NCBI RefSeq assembly: GCF_027923465.1
Contig: NZ_BRLB01000016.1
Location: 1-64,000, forward strand
Direction: 5' to 3'
Origin: Vallitalea longa
GTDB taxonomy: Bacteria > Bacillota > Clostridia > Lachnospirales > Vallitaleaceae
Length of the DNA stretch: 64,000 bases
In this document: positions 56,085 to 64,000 of the stretch, piece by piece
Layout: each line of letters begins with the position of its first letter
Numbering within the stretch: the stretch's first letter is position 1
Notes under the pieces: model-generated
Database searches by the model: none
Seen by the model: the letters and a program-made list of their open reading frames with translations, nothing else
What the model was told of the DNA's origin: nothing
Program-made: the position numbers and the translations under genes

Positions 56085-57645
56085 CTTTAAGTACCTCCTT
56101 GATTGAATACAAATATTTTGCAGCTGCGAATGGTATTTTCTGCTTTTGTATCCATGGCAACATGACCCTATACAATTTCCCCGAATTCTGTCTTGCATAC
56201 TCAAAAACTTGTAAAATTTCATTAGGTATGGGAACAGATATTGCATTACAACAATACAAATATTCTACTATATCATTAATATATATTTTTCTAATTTCTT
56301 TTTCTTTATTCATAATCGGTTTAGATTCTAGCCATATTTTACCGAAAGCTCCCATATCTACAACTAATACTCTATTTCTTTTTAGATTCGCAACTATTCT
56401 TTTTGAAGACATTTCAACATAATTTTTTTTCAAGATGCAAATGGTAATCTTAGTATCTGTATCAAAGAATATTTTTTTTGCTTTCAATATTTCATTTTCA
56501 GCAACTGTTAGTAGTTTTAATGTGCTCTCATCCGTTCTCCACATTATATTGGGTTTATATAACTTATCATTATCAAAATTATTTCTGGTCTGAGTTAGCA
56601 TATATCTAATCTCATTTGAAAAAATATTGAATTTATGATCTGACAACAATAAAGTTTTATTGTTTGTTCTAGTTTCAAATATATTTTCATTTTTTTCAAT
56701 ATTTGTTATGCCATATTCACTCACATTAAATATGCGTTGATCAGCCCATTTACCATGAAATAAAAATGCTTCATTCGAGTGTCGTCGGTATATTAACTCT
56801 TTACCCTCAATAAGAGCTGGCGGCCACATAGGTATTATTTCATCACTTTTCCCAATTAATTGATATCCTTTATTTTGAACATACGAAATCGCTTCATCTG
56901 TTATACTGTTAACGGTCATTGCATATATTGAAAATTCTTGCTTATCATACCAATTATTAAGACTAAGACATCCCTTCCTTTCGAAGCAAACTCCTTTTAT
57001 CGAAGAAATAAAGTTATTTCTTATTACAATAAGGTACTCTTTTCCAACCACAATATTGGAATGCAATGCCACCCGAAAACCTCCAGCATAGTGGGAATGA
57101 AATATATCTTTTTCACAATCTAATCCCCGAACGCCCCATTCCCATTTCTGTTGCACTTCTGTGATAGGATGTTTTAATACTTTACATTTGACCTTTATCC
57201 AGTCAACTGTTGTTTTCAATCTATAAAACCTTATATTACTTGCAGAATATTCTTTTTTAGCTCCACCTTCAGTGACAATTACTTTTGTTCCCCACTCTTC
57301 CAAACTATTCATATTAGATTGACTTAATGGAGGAAAGTAAGCATTTAATTGATATTTTTCATCTCTGAAAATACCTAAATATAGTGGTAATCCCCCGTTA
57401 ATTATATATACTTTATCGACTTTTCCCTCAATCTTTTTATAATTTACAACTCCTTTATATCCTGGACAGATTCTCTGTAGAGGTGTTCTGTTTTTAATTG
57501 GTTTATGGGCAAAATAATTTCCATTACGATACCGTACTATAATTTCTTCCAAACAGCAAGGGCAAGTATATGTGCGCCCACGAACTGCTTGCCTAGGATA
57601 AACTTTTCTTCCATATCCGTCTATGCCATATTCAATTGATGCCAT
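56077..57645 (-). CDS. Zinc-ribbon/CoiA-like N-terminal protein of the Druantia-like operon (DruB position)
   Basis: 522 residues, first of the four-gene operon; GAGGAG precedes ATG 57645. The N-terminus has GRTYTCPCCLEEIIVRYRNG and NYFAHKP, resembling the zinc-binding start of CoiA-type competence proteins and other DNA-related proteins. The rest is beta-rich and not recognised. Position and length fit DruB of type I Druantia. No DUF4338 gene (DruA) lies upstream: the 460 bases before it are non-coding. A partial fossil of its 5' end is at 42321-42530. Confidence 0.6.
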   Translation of the reverse strand: MASIEYGIDGYGRKVYPRQAVRGRTYTCPCCLEEIIVRYRNGNYFAHKPIKNRTPLQRICPGYKGVVNYKKIEGKVDKVYIINGGLPLYLGIFRDEKYQLNAYFPPLSQSNMNSLEEWGTKVIVTEGGAKKEYSASNIRFYRLKTTVDWIKVKCKVLKHPITEVQQKWEWGVRGLDCEKDIFHSHYAGGFRVALHSNIVVGKEYLIVIRNNFISSIKGVCFERKGCLSLNNWYDKQEFSIYAMTVNSITDEAISYVQNKGYQLIGKSDEIIPMWPPALIEGKELIYRRHSNEAFLFHGKWADQRIFNVSEYGITNIEKNENIFETRTNNKTLLLSDHKFNIFSNEIRYMLTQTRNNFDNDKLYKPNIMWRTDESTLKLLTVAENEILKAKKIFFDTDTKITICILKKNYVEMSSKRIVANLKRNRVLVVDMGAFGKIWLESKPIMNKEKEIRKIYINDIVEYLYCCNAISVPIPNEILQVFEYARQNSGKLYRVMLPWIQKQKIPFAAAKYLYSIKEVLKDE

Positions 57646-58106
57646 ATACCTCTCCTCTTTCTCTACAGTTTATTTTTTATAATTTTTAATTAACATTAAT
57701 TGCGACACTGCAAGCTAACAATAATTAACTTGCTAATTCTTTAGATTTTACTTACTTTTTATTTTAATATCCACCCAGCAATTATTTTTCTTTTTTTTGT
57801 GTATATTAATTTTATGTTGAACAAACCGCAATAACCTTTCTACTAAATCCATCTAACTATTTATATTTTTTTATCTTTGACTTCCCATTATAGACATAAC
57901 AGGTGTATAATTCTCTTATTTTTATTAAATTTCACGTAATTATAATTTTATACCAATTTCATACTTATTTCAACATAATTTACTGTAATATATAATTATA
58001 TATTCTATAAATATTCTTATATTGTTTTATTAATAGTTATATATAAACTCTTTTTTTCTATACCCCTAAAATCTTAAAATATATAGTTATAGGATTACAC
58101 GTTCTG
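57646..58106. other. Intergenic region ahead of the Druantia-like operon
   Basis: AT-rich, no gene. The first 110 bases resemble 42450-42545, so the operon's upstream region was copied with the fossil. It presumably holds the operon promoter; I cannot place it with confidence. No DruA remnant is visible. Confidence 0.5.
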
Positions 58107-58751
58107 TCACCCTCCCCCTGCCATTTCAATTTTCATCTTATTTACTTTTTTCAATATTACTAAATAACTCTTAATATTTCTTTTAGTTTTTTCCCATAAA
58201 TCGTTAATATCTAATCTTAATTTTATTGATTTTTCATCCCTAAAATTGGTACCACTTTTTTTAACATTTAATAACCTATTTTTATCCATAACTTCTATTT
58301 CTTTTAAATGAATATTATCTTTTTCTGGTTGTATATCACCATCATTATTTACACTTTCTTTAACATAATTAGTAAAGTCAATATGTTTAATATATTTTTT
58401 ACTACTAACAAATTTTTCTTCCTGCTGTGTTTTATTTTTATTTTGTGCATTATTGCTTATAGATTCTTTTTGATTATCATCTTTTAAATTCTGTAATATA
58501 TATAAATTAGATGATTGTCCTCCATTCTCTCTCCATCTAATTTCTTTTTTTAACAACCCTACATCTACTAAATCTTTTAATGCTCTTCTTACCGTCCTTT
58601 CCGATATACTACACTCTTTTGCTATTGTTTTTATTGCAGGGAAACATGTCATTTCCTTATTTGCTCTATTTACTAAATAAAATACAACTGTAACAGCTCT
58701 ACTCTTTAAATTAGTGATATATACTTTATCTAAAAATTGTGCCTTAGTCAT
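58107..58751 (-). CDS. Winged-helix DNA-binding protein (replication-initiator-like N-terminus)
   Basis: 214 residues. Residues 5-80 form a winged helix: VYITNLKSRAVTVVFYLVNR, then CFPAIKTIAKECSISERTVR, RALKDLVDVGLLKK. The remainder is charged and low in complexity. Such proteins in clostridial ICEs and plasmids act as regulators or resemble the N-terminal domain of replication initiators. GGAGGG precedes ATG 58751. The first gene on the right of the defence island that belongs to the ICE backbone; 44 bases after the ParA-like gene. Confidence 0.7.
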   Translation of the reverse strand: MTKAQFLDKVYITNLKSRAVTVVFYLVNRANKEMTCFPAIKTIAKECSISERTVRRALKDLVDVGLLKKEIRWRENGGQSSNLYILQNLKDDNQKESISNNAQNKNKTQQEEKFVSSKKYIKHIDFTNYVKESVNNDGDIQPEKDNIHLKEIEVMDKNRLLNVKKSGTNFRDEKSIKLRLDINDLWEKTKRNIKSYLVILKKVNKMKIEMAGGG

Positions 58752-58795
58752 TTTTATCCCTCCATAAATGCCATTTACAGTGTGGCATATTTAGT

Positions 58796-59812
58796 TTATT
58801 GTATTTTAATATACTCACGTAACAATTGATTAAATACTTCCTCATTACAATTACAACTAAATAAATCAGTTGAATTCTTAACATAATAATATCTATTATT
58901 AAGTTCACTCAATAGCTTTTCTGTCTTATTTTTATCTCTATTAGATACAAAAGATAAAACTATTTGCACATCAATATCCAATATTAACTTAGAAATTTTA
59001 TATAACATTTTCAGCTCATAAGGTTTAATTCCTGCACAAAGTATATTGACTGTATCATTACTAAAAGCAACAGTATTTTTATATGTAATTTCTCCCATAT
59101 CATAAATAATAAAGTCATTATCTGACTCTATATTCTGGTTATTTTCATAATATTTAACACCTTTATACTCTAAATAATTATTCTTATTAATTAACTCTTT
59201 ATAAAACTTTGATAACATTTTTAAATGACCACTTTTATTGTTTTCTACATAACAAACCTTAGCACCTATACTAGCAAGATAATTAGCTAAATTAATAGCT
59301 GTAGTCGTTGTGCCAATTCTATGCATCACACCTGCTACAGCTATCTTAACATTTTCCCTTTTCAGATTAGAAATTACTTTATCTTGTATATCTATTGGTT
59401 TAGTAATAAGCTTTAAACAATCTTGATATGTCATCCCCTCTCCCATTATACATTTTTCTATTTCTTTATGTATATTCTCAATATCCTCTGAAATTATTAT
59501 ATTATATACTCCAACATCAATTAACCTTTTTAACAATTCATTACCACACTTTAAACATTCTGCTAATATAATAACCCTTGCATCATATATGGTTTTAAAA
59601 GCTATTAAAGCATTTATAAGTTCTTCTTCTTTATCAGTTACAGCTCTTAAATCAATTACTATTTGAGTACAGAGGCTTAGATTTCTCATGTCATGTAAAA
59701 CAAATTTATTAATATCAAACTCACCTATTAACTTCTTTACTACTAGTTTTTTATCTTCTATTATATAATCTAATATATCCTTATTTTCATTACTCGATAG
59801 ATATAAAATCAC
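58796..59812 (-). CDS. ParA/MinD-like ATPase with degenerate P-loop
   Basis: 338 residues from GTG 59812 (AAGGAG 10 bases upstream). Residues 1-130 resemble a receiver-like domain; the deviant Walker A at 161-171 reads GVMHRIGTTTT instead of KGGVGKTT, lacking both signature lysines, followed by INLANYLASIGAKVCYVE and a D-box FIIYDMGEI. This CpaE/ParA-like form is frequent in ICE transfer modules; ATP binding may be lost or altered. Its start overlaps the small membrane protein gene by 23 bases. Confidence 0.75.
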   Translation of the reverse strand: MILYLSSNENKDILDYIIEDKKLVVKKLIGEFDINKFVLHDMRNLSLCTQIVIDLRAVTDKEEELINALIAFKTIYDARVIILAECLKCGNELLKRLIDVGVYNIIISEDIENIHKEIEKCIMGEGMTYQDCLKLITKPIDIQDKVISNLKRENVKIAVAGVMHRIGTTTTAINLANYLASIGAKVCYVENNKSGHLKMLSKFYKELINKNNYLEYKGVKYYENNQNIESDNDFIIYDMGEITYKNTVAFSNDTVNILCAGIKPYELKMLYKISKLILDIDVQIVLSFVSNRDKNKTEKLLSELNNRYYYVKNSTDLFSCNCNEEVFNQLLREYIKIQ

Positions 59813-59951
59813 TTTCAGGCATCTCCTTCATTTGCTTAATATCTGGTACTTGCATTTGTTTCGATTTGGGTTTATGAATAACTAACATTATTATTGCAAT
59901 TATAAATATAATGATGTATATAAATAATTCAATTAACTTCTTCTTTTTCAT
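59790..59951 (-). CDS. 53-residue single-pass membrane protein
   Basis: ATG 59951 follows GGAGG by 5 bases. The protein has a lysine-rich start (MKKKKLIELF), one transmembrane segment (IYIIIFIIAIIMLVI) and a short soluble tail (KPKSKQMQVPDIKQMKEMPE). It ends inside the ParA-like gene (23-base overlap), so the two are coupled. It lies between the M23 peptidase and the ParA-like gene and is probably a small transfer-apparatus component. Confidence 0.65.
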   Translation of the reverse strand: MKKKKLIELFIYIIIFIIAIIMLVIHKPKSKQMQVPDIKQMKEMPESDFISIE

Positions 59952-60021
59952 TCTTACCTCCAGTTACCATCTATATTTAATATCATTTAATCAAGTTAAT
60001 TTTTGTCTTAACTTTTCATTA

Positions 60022-60780
60022 TTACATATTTGTATTATTAATCTTCTTATCATTTCTAAGCTGATTTTGATTCTCTTCATCGTTGTTAAACAAATAATCT
60101 ATTGGATTAATATGACTTCTTGCACTTAGCTTCTCTCTAATTTCAAAATGTAAGTGATGTCCTGTTGAAATACCTGGTAAAGGATCTCTATCAGGATCAC
60201 CGCCTTCTTGTGCTATTACTTGTCCCTGCTTTACTTCTGCATCTAGTAAAGCACATATCACTGATAAGTGAGCATATACTGAATAGAATGTTTCTTCATC
60301 AAGCTCATGCTTTATTATGATGTATTGACCATAGGCCTTATTTATTCCTATCTTTACTATTTGTCCATCTGCTATTGATATTATATCTGTATGCCATTTT
60401 GTTCCTATATCTATTCCTGTGTGTACTCCATGCTTACCTGTTACTGGATTAATTCTATTACCATATGGACTTGTTATTTCACCTTCGGCTGGCATAGGAT
60501 ATTTACCATTAAAAATAAGTTCACCATTATTAAATTCAATTATATTCTCATTAACTGCTTTGAAATTCTGCACAGAACTATTTTCTTTACCAGATGAAAA
60601 AAAGCCAGTTATAAATGATAACGGACTAGTGAGTATATAGACAAATATACTCAGAATTAATAATATTGAAATTATAGGCAGCATTACAATAATTATAATC
60701 TTTTTTCTCTTCTCCTCATCTGTTACAATACTTCCTGTAGCTTTAATTATAGTATATACTGTCTTTGGATTTATAGACAT
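60022..60780 (-). CDS. Membrane-anchored M23 peptidase of the conjugation machinery
   Basis: 252 residues from ATG 60780, which has AGGAGG 7 bases upstream and lies one base after the VirB4-like stop; a longer frame from 60861 is inside that gene. A transmembrane segment (IIIIVMLPIISILLILSIFV) precedes the LytM domain: GEITSPYGNRINPVTG, HTGIDIG (zinc ligands H and D), YSVYAHLS and HHLHFEIR. Such enzymes open peptidoglycan for the mating channel (the VirB1-like role of Tn916 Orf14). All catalytic residues are present. Confidence 0.9.
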   Translation of the reverse strand: MSINPKTVYTIIKATGSIVTDEEKRKKIIIIVMLPIISILLILSIFVYILTSPLSFITGFFSSGKENSSVQNFKAVNENIIEFNNGELIFNGKYPMPAEGEITSPYGNRINPVTGKHGVHTGIDIGTKWHTDIISIADGQIVKIGINKAYGQYIIIKHELDEETFYSVYAHLSVICALLDAEVKQGQVIAQEGGDPDRDPLPGISTGHHLHFEIREKLSARSHINPIDYLFNNDEENQNQLRNDKKINNTNM

Positions 60781-60781
60781 C

Positions 60782-62614
60782 TTATCTACCTCCTGCTTTA
60801 CCAAAGTAATCAAATCTCCATTCAGGTATTTCAAATTTAACTTGTAACCTTTTTGCTCCAATCATCATTAATGCATTTCCTCTTTTTTTACTTGCTAATA
60901 ATTCTGTTTCTGCTTCTGTCAGATCATATAAATCTTTAGACTCTTGAAGATTCTTTCCATCTGTTCCGAAGAGCAATTTTATACAAGGAATATCTAATAA
61001 TGCTTGTCCATAATTTTTAATACTTGGGTCAAGGAAATCTACTACACTATGAGATATTATTGCTATAGCTGCTTCATATTTTCTACTTCTTTTTTCTACA
61101 TTTCTCAAAAAAACTAATGATTGTGGTACATTTGGATCAATTAGTAGGTATGCTTCATCTGCAATAAGCAAAACTCTTTCATTTCTATCTCTACTCATTT
61201 CTTGCCAACACCAATTAAGCAATAAAAAATATTGTGCTCTTTTTATACCATCACTGGTATTTTGCAAATCATGAGTATTTAGACATATACAATTTGATGT
61301 TGTTTTAATAGTGCTGTAACCATTCCAAAGAAAAGAATCACTTCCATAGGCTATATCCTTTAATAGAAGTGATAATTGTAGATAAACATTATTTTCATCA
61401 GATGTACTTTTTATTTCACTTTCTTTTGCTTTTTTAATTATTAAGTCATACAAATCACTCATAATAGGAAAATCTTCGTTATTTAGCTTTGTTATTTCTG
61501 TTGACCAATCTATATTAAAATTATTATATAATTCTATTAAACAATCTTTTAAAACTGCTTTTTGCATATCTGTAAGACTTGGTATGTAAAGAGAAAAGAA
61601 TATCTCTAAATTTTTAAGATAAAGTGCAAGGTCTCCCATACCATTAACATCTTTATCATCATATAACTTATTATCTTCATTTTCATCATCTCTTGGTGTA
61701 GGTCGTACTTGTAATGGATTTATTCTTCCACCTTGTCCACCACCTGCATTTATTAAGTCTCCACCTAATTTTACTGTCATTTCTTTGTACTCAGCCTCTG
61801 GATCTAAAAAAATAATTTTAGTTCCTGTCATGTACTCAGATAATGATATATGCTTTACTGCTGTAGATTTACCTGTTCCTGCTATACCCATAATTACCAT
61901 GTTGGTATTTGTTCTATCACCACCACGTTTCCAAGGGTCTACTACGATAAGTCCACCTGCTATATCTCTCCCAATATAATAACCTGCATTGTCATTATAA
62001 CCGCTTGATGAAAAAGGAAATCCACCCACAAAGGTGGATAGTGGAATAATTCTTCCTAATATTTGTTCAACACATTCATCCATGGAATAAAAGGGGGAAA
62101 GCATTTTAAAGCCTTCCCTTTGCAAATTTGCCAATCCTCTTAGTTTGCATCCTAACATAGCAGCTGTACTCTCTGTTTTTCTCTTTATTTTATCAAATGT
62201 ATCTTCATCTTTTGATATGGGCATTATGTTGATACTCATAAGTCCTACTGTTTCTCCTGCTTGGTCAATTTGAACCATTATTTTTTCACCATCACTTGCT
62301 GCCTTTTCTGCTCTTTTTTGAGTTAATGGGTCTCTTGCATTTTCAGCAGTACTTCTATTTTGAATAACACTTTTTGATAGGTTTTCTATAAAGCTACTAT
62401 TATCTATTGGTTTGAATTTTACACTTACAACACTACTATGAATGTTTGTTATTTTGCTAAGCCAACCGTAATCAACTTTTGGTGGGTATTTGATTATACC
62501 ATAGATCTTACCTGTGTTTTCTCCTATGATTAGATTATTTCTTTTTATTTCTAAACCCATTGGGGTTATTATGTTTAATAAAGAATTATCTTGTTTTATT
62601 TGTTGACTTTTCAA
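60782..62614 (-). CDS. VirB4/TraE-type conjugation ATPase
   Basis: 610 residues from TTG 62614 (AGGAGG 8 bases upstream). Walker A is at 243-250 (GIAGTGKS), followed by IIFLDPEAEYKEM; Walker B reads VLLIADEAYLLID, then the arginine-finger region NVEKRSRKYEAAIAIISHSV. VirB4 ATPases power type IV secretion of the ICE. It is coupled to the M23 gene (1-base gap). It marks the ICE transfer module, which continues beyond the window. Confidence 0.92.
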   Translation of the reverse strand: MKSQQIKQDNSLLNIITPMGLEIKRNNLIIGENTGKIYGIIKYPPKVDYGWLSKITNIHSSVVSVKFKPIDNSSFIENLSKSVIQNRSTAENARDPLTQKRAEKAASDGEKIMVQIDQAGETVGLMSINIMPISKDEDTFDKIKRKTESTAAMLGCKLRGLANLQREGFKMLSPFYSMDECVEQILGRIIPLSTFVGGFPFSSSGYNDNAGYYIGRDIAGGLIVVDPWKRGGDRTNTNMVIMGIAGTGKSTAVKHISLSEYMTGTKIIFLDPEAEYKEMTVKLGGDLINAGGGQGGRINPLQVRPTPRDDENEDNKLYDDKDVNGMGDLALYLKNLEIFFSLYIPSLTDMQKAVLKDCLIELYNNFNIDWSTEITKLNNEDFPIMSDLYDLIIKKAKESEIKSTSDENNVYLQLSLLLKDIAYGSDSFLWNGYSTIKTTSNCICLNTHDLQNTSDGIKRAQYFLLLNWCWQEMSRDRNERVLLIADEAYLLIDPNVPQSLVFLRNVEKRSRKYEAAIAIISHSVVDFLDPSIKNYGQALLDIPCIKLLFGTDGKNLQESKDLYDLTEAETELLASKKRGNALMMIGAKRLQVKFEIPEWRFDYFGKAGGR

Positions 62615-62638
62615 AGTTATTCTCCTCCTTTTCTATAC

Positions 62639-62665
62639 AAAAAAGCAACCTTAAGGCTGCTAATT
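62639..62665 (-). terminator. Terminator between two transfer-region genes
   Basis: On the minus strand AGCAGCC-TTAA-GGTTGCT forms a 7-bp stem followed by TTTTTTG, just downstream of the 62682 gene and upstream of the VirB4-like start. Confidence 0.75.
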
Positions 62666-62681
62666 ATAAATATATGCTATA

Positions 62682-63452
62682 TTAAATATTTGTATGTATT
62701 ATTTCCCATTTACCTCCATTATCAGATTTCCATATTACAAACCTTGTATCGATACTTGTTATTAACCATATGATTAAGTTATCCATATTAACTTGTGGAG
62801 AGCTCACAGGTTCATGAATATATACCATAGGTTTCCATACTGAGTAATTACTCTCATCAACATAAATAACAAAATGTCTTTCTTTTAAATTAGTATTTAG
62901 TTTTTTAATATTATCCTCTTTTAAGCATTCATTTCTAACTGCAATATTAATATTTTTTTCTTCAACAATTGTACCCTCACAAGGATAACCAATTATTATT
63001 TTATTATTAAAACTAGAAACAGCAATTTTTTTTACATACTCAATTCTTAATCTACACAACGAACTATAAATTTTTTTAATATCAACCGTATTACATTTGT
63101 TATTTATGCTAAATGGATAATCACAATATAATTTACTAATTTTATTTTCATCTAGTGCTTTTAGTAATACTTCAATTTCTTTTTTTATATTTTTTATTTT
63201 AGATTCCTTTTTAGGTATAACTCTCCATGAACCGATAGATAATTTTGTGTTTATTATTCTGTTATTTTTTAATAGACTTCGGATTTCTGACATTTTAGGA
63301 TCAATAGAACATGTTACTTCTATTGGCACCATCTCATTATTTTTCATGAAATAAAAGTCACATTCACCTTTTGATTGTTCTTCATTATATATAATAGGAC
63401 TATTTATTAATTTTGTAATTATTTTATATACTCTATCTTCATATTTATCTAT
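62682..63452 (-). CDS. Hypothetical transfer-region protein, start codon uncertain
   Basis: The frame is open and protein-like from codon ATA at 63452 (directly after an in-frame TAA) to 62682, about 256 codons. ATG 63347 has no ribosome site, and the sequence before it (IDKYEDRVYKIITKLINSPI, then EEQSKGECDFYF) reads as real protein. AGGTGGTGA is spaced correctly before the ATA, so the original start ATG may have mutated to ATA. The pattern CDFYF...VPIEVTC recalls a PD-(D/E)XK fold, weakly. No family recognised. Confidence 0.45.
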   Translation of the reverse strand: MDKYEDRVYKIITKLINSPIIYNEEQSKGECDFYFMKNNEMVPIEVTCSIDPKMSEIRSLLKNNRIINTKLSIGSWRVIPKKESKIKNIKKEIEVLLKALDENKISKLYCDYPFSINNKCNTVDIKKIYSSLCRLRIEYVKKIAVSSFNNKIIIGYPCEGTIVEEKNINIAVRNECLKEDNIKKLNTNLKERHFVIYVDESNYSVWKPMVYIHEPVSSPQVNMDNLIIWLITSIDTRFVIWKSDNGGKWEIIHTNI

Positions 63453-63550
63453 TTAAATCACCACCTATTAGAGTATCAATGATATCCATATAAAACTAAC
63501 ATTAAAAAAGAAAATATAATCCGTTATATTATACTATTAATAATATAAAT

Positions 63551-63655
63551 TTACTTCCCTGTCTTAAGTGGTGGCTCTATTTGGTAATCTCTATCAACAT
63601 AACTTCTTATATACTGTGCTGCTCTCTTTTCTGCATGTTTAGCATTTAAGACGCA
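63551..63655 (-). pseudogene. C-terminal remnant of a small Cys-containing protein
   Basis: The minus strand reads RCVLNAKHAEKRAAQYIRSY, then VDRDYQIEPPLKTGK and a stop, in a frame that begins after a TAG. It looks like the tail of a conserved small ICE protein whose start is lost. No ribosome site. Confidence 0.35.
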
Positions 63656-63753
63656 CCTCTAAACGATTTACTTAATCTTTTCACATCTATACCTACTTTC
63701 TAAAATTATAATACTTGTAACTAAATGATAAATACATAATATAAATAATACTC

Positions 63754-64000
63754 TTATAAAACTACTCCGTTTCTATTTATAAAATTTAATTGTTTTCTAA
63801 ATAAGTTACTTTTTATTAGTATTGGATTAATCTCTTTTATTTCTTTAACAAACGATGTTACTACACTTAATATTTTTTTATTAAATAATGCTTGATCAAT
63901 CCTTACTGGTCCCCATAAAATACATTCATCTGTAAATAAATCATCACCAACTAAAACAAAATTCCTTATTCTATTGTTCATCTCATCAATATATTGTTTA
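63754..64000 (-). CDS. Partial transfer-region protein (runs off the right edge)
   Basis: The frame is open from the window edge (KQYIDEMNNRIRNFVLVGDD) to a stop at 63754, about 81 residues. The ATG at 63981 is internal and without a ribosome site, so this is probably a C-terminal fragment of a longer protein. It contains LVGDDLFTDECILWGPVRID; no family recognised. Confidence 0.4.
   Translation of the reverse strand, partial: KQYIDEMNNRIRNFVLVGDDLFTDECILWGPVRIDQALFNKKILSVVTSFVKEIKEINPILIKSNLFRKQLNFINRNGVVL

Noticed and set aside
1-64000. tRNA or rRNA genes
   Set aside because: I saw no cloverleaf with a GGTTCGAATCC-type arm and no rRNA stretch on either strand.

Overview
The window is very AT-rich, with short intergenic gaps, strong AGGAGG-type ribosome sites, a T-box leader and Tn916/Tn1549-type mobile genes. 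This points to a low-GC Firmicute, most likely a member of the Clostridia; the species cannot be read from the sequence. Almost all intact genes from 7 kb onwards lie on the minus strand.

Layout. (1) 0-6.6 kb: the 3' end of an IS200/IS605 transposase, a DUF4332-like protein, a SUKH-type immunity protein, a more GC-rich pyridoxamine-oxidase-like gene, an orphan XRE repressor with fossil neighbours, and a short alanyl-tRNA synthetase behind a T-box but broken by a frameshift. (2) 7.1-8.7 kb: tyrosine integrase and excisionase, with five TTGGTGTC octamers just beyond the integrase, probably one end of an integrative and conjugative element (ICE). (3) 8.8-19.6 kb: accessory genes: a PD-(D/E)XK-like protein, immunity-like small proteins in duplicate, membrane or secreted proteins, a secreted M23-like peptidase, an IS256 element, and a NADAR enzyme interrupted by an amber codon. 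(4) 19.8-25.1 kb: ICE regulatory block: DinG-like helicase, a structured leader region, sigma-like and ArpU-like regulators, a divergent XRE repressor and an ImmA-type protease with an in-frame stop. (5) 25.3-57.6 kb: a defence island of about 32 kb: type I restriction-modification (hsdMSR), an HSP90-like ATPase paired with an AlbA_2-TIR protein, a PD-(D/E)XK nuclease, a helicase-PLD fusion resembling type II Mokosh, a graveyard of decayed genes, SIR2 + HerA + KTSC, and a four-gene operon ending in a giant helicase with a C-terminal DUF1998-like region that resembles Druantia without DruA. (6) 58.1-64 kb: ICE conjugation and maintenance genes: winged-helix protein, ParA/MinD-like ATPase, a 53-residue membrane protein, M23 peptidase, and a VirB4/TraE-like ATPase.

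How it fits together. Integrase/excisionase at one side and VirB4-type conjugation genes at the other suggest that 7-64 kb is one ICE whose cargo is a defence island. The ICE regulatory block survives once (19.8-25.1 kb) and also as two decayed partial copies (2.4-4.0 kb and 10.2-11.0 kb). A fossil of a second Druantia-like operon, with its interior deleted, lies at 42.25-42.5 kb. Related elements or islands have therefore recombined here repeatedly. Several genes carry a single inactivating change: AlaRS (-1 frameshift), NADAR (TAG) and ImmA (TAA). These may be real decay, or in part sequencing error. The least familiar gene set is the HSP90-like ATPase/AlbA_2-TIR pair with its PD-(D/E)XK and helicase-PLD neighbours at 33-42 kb.
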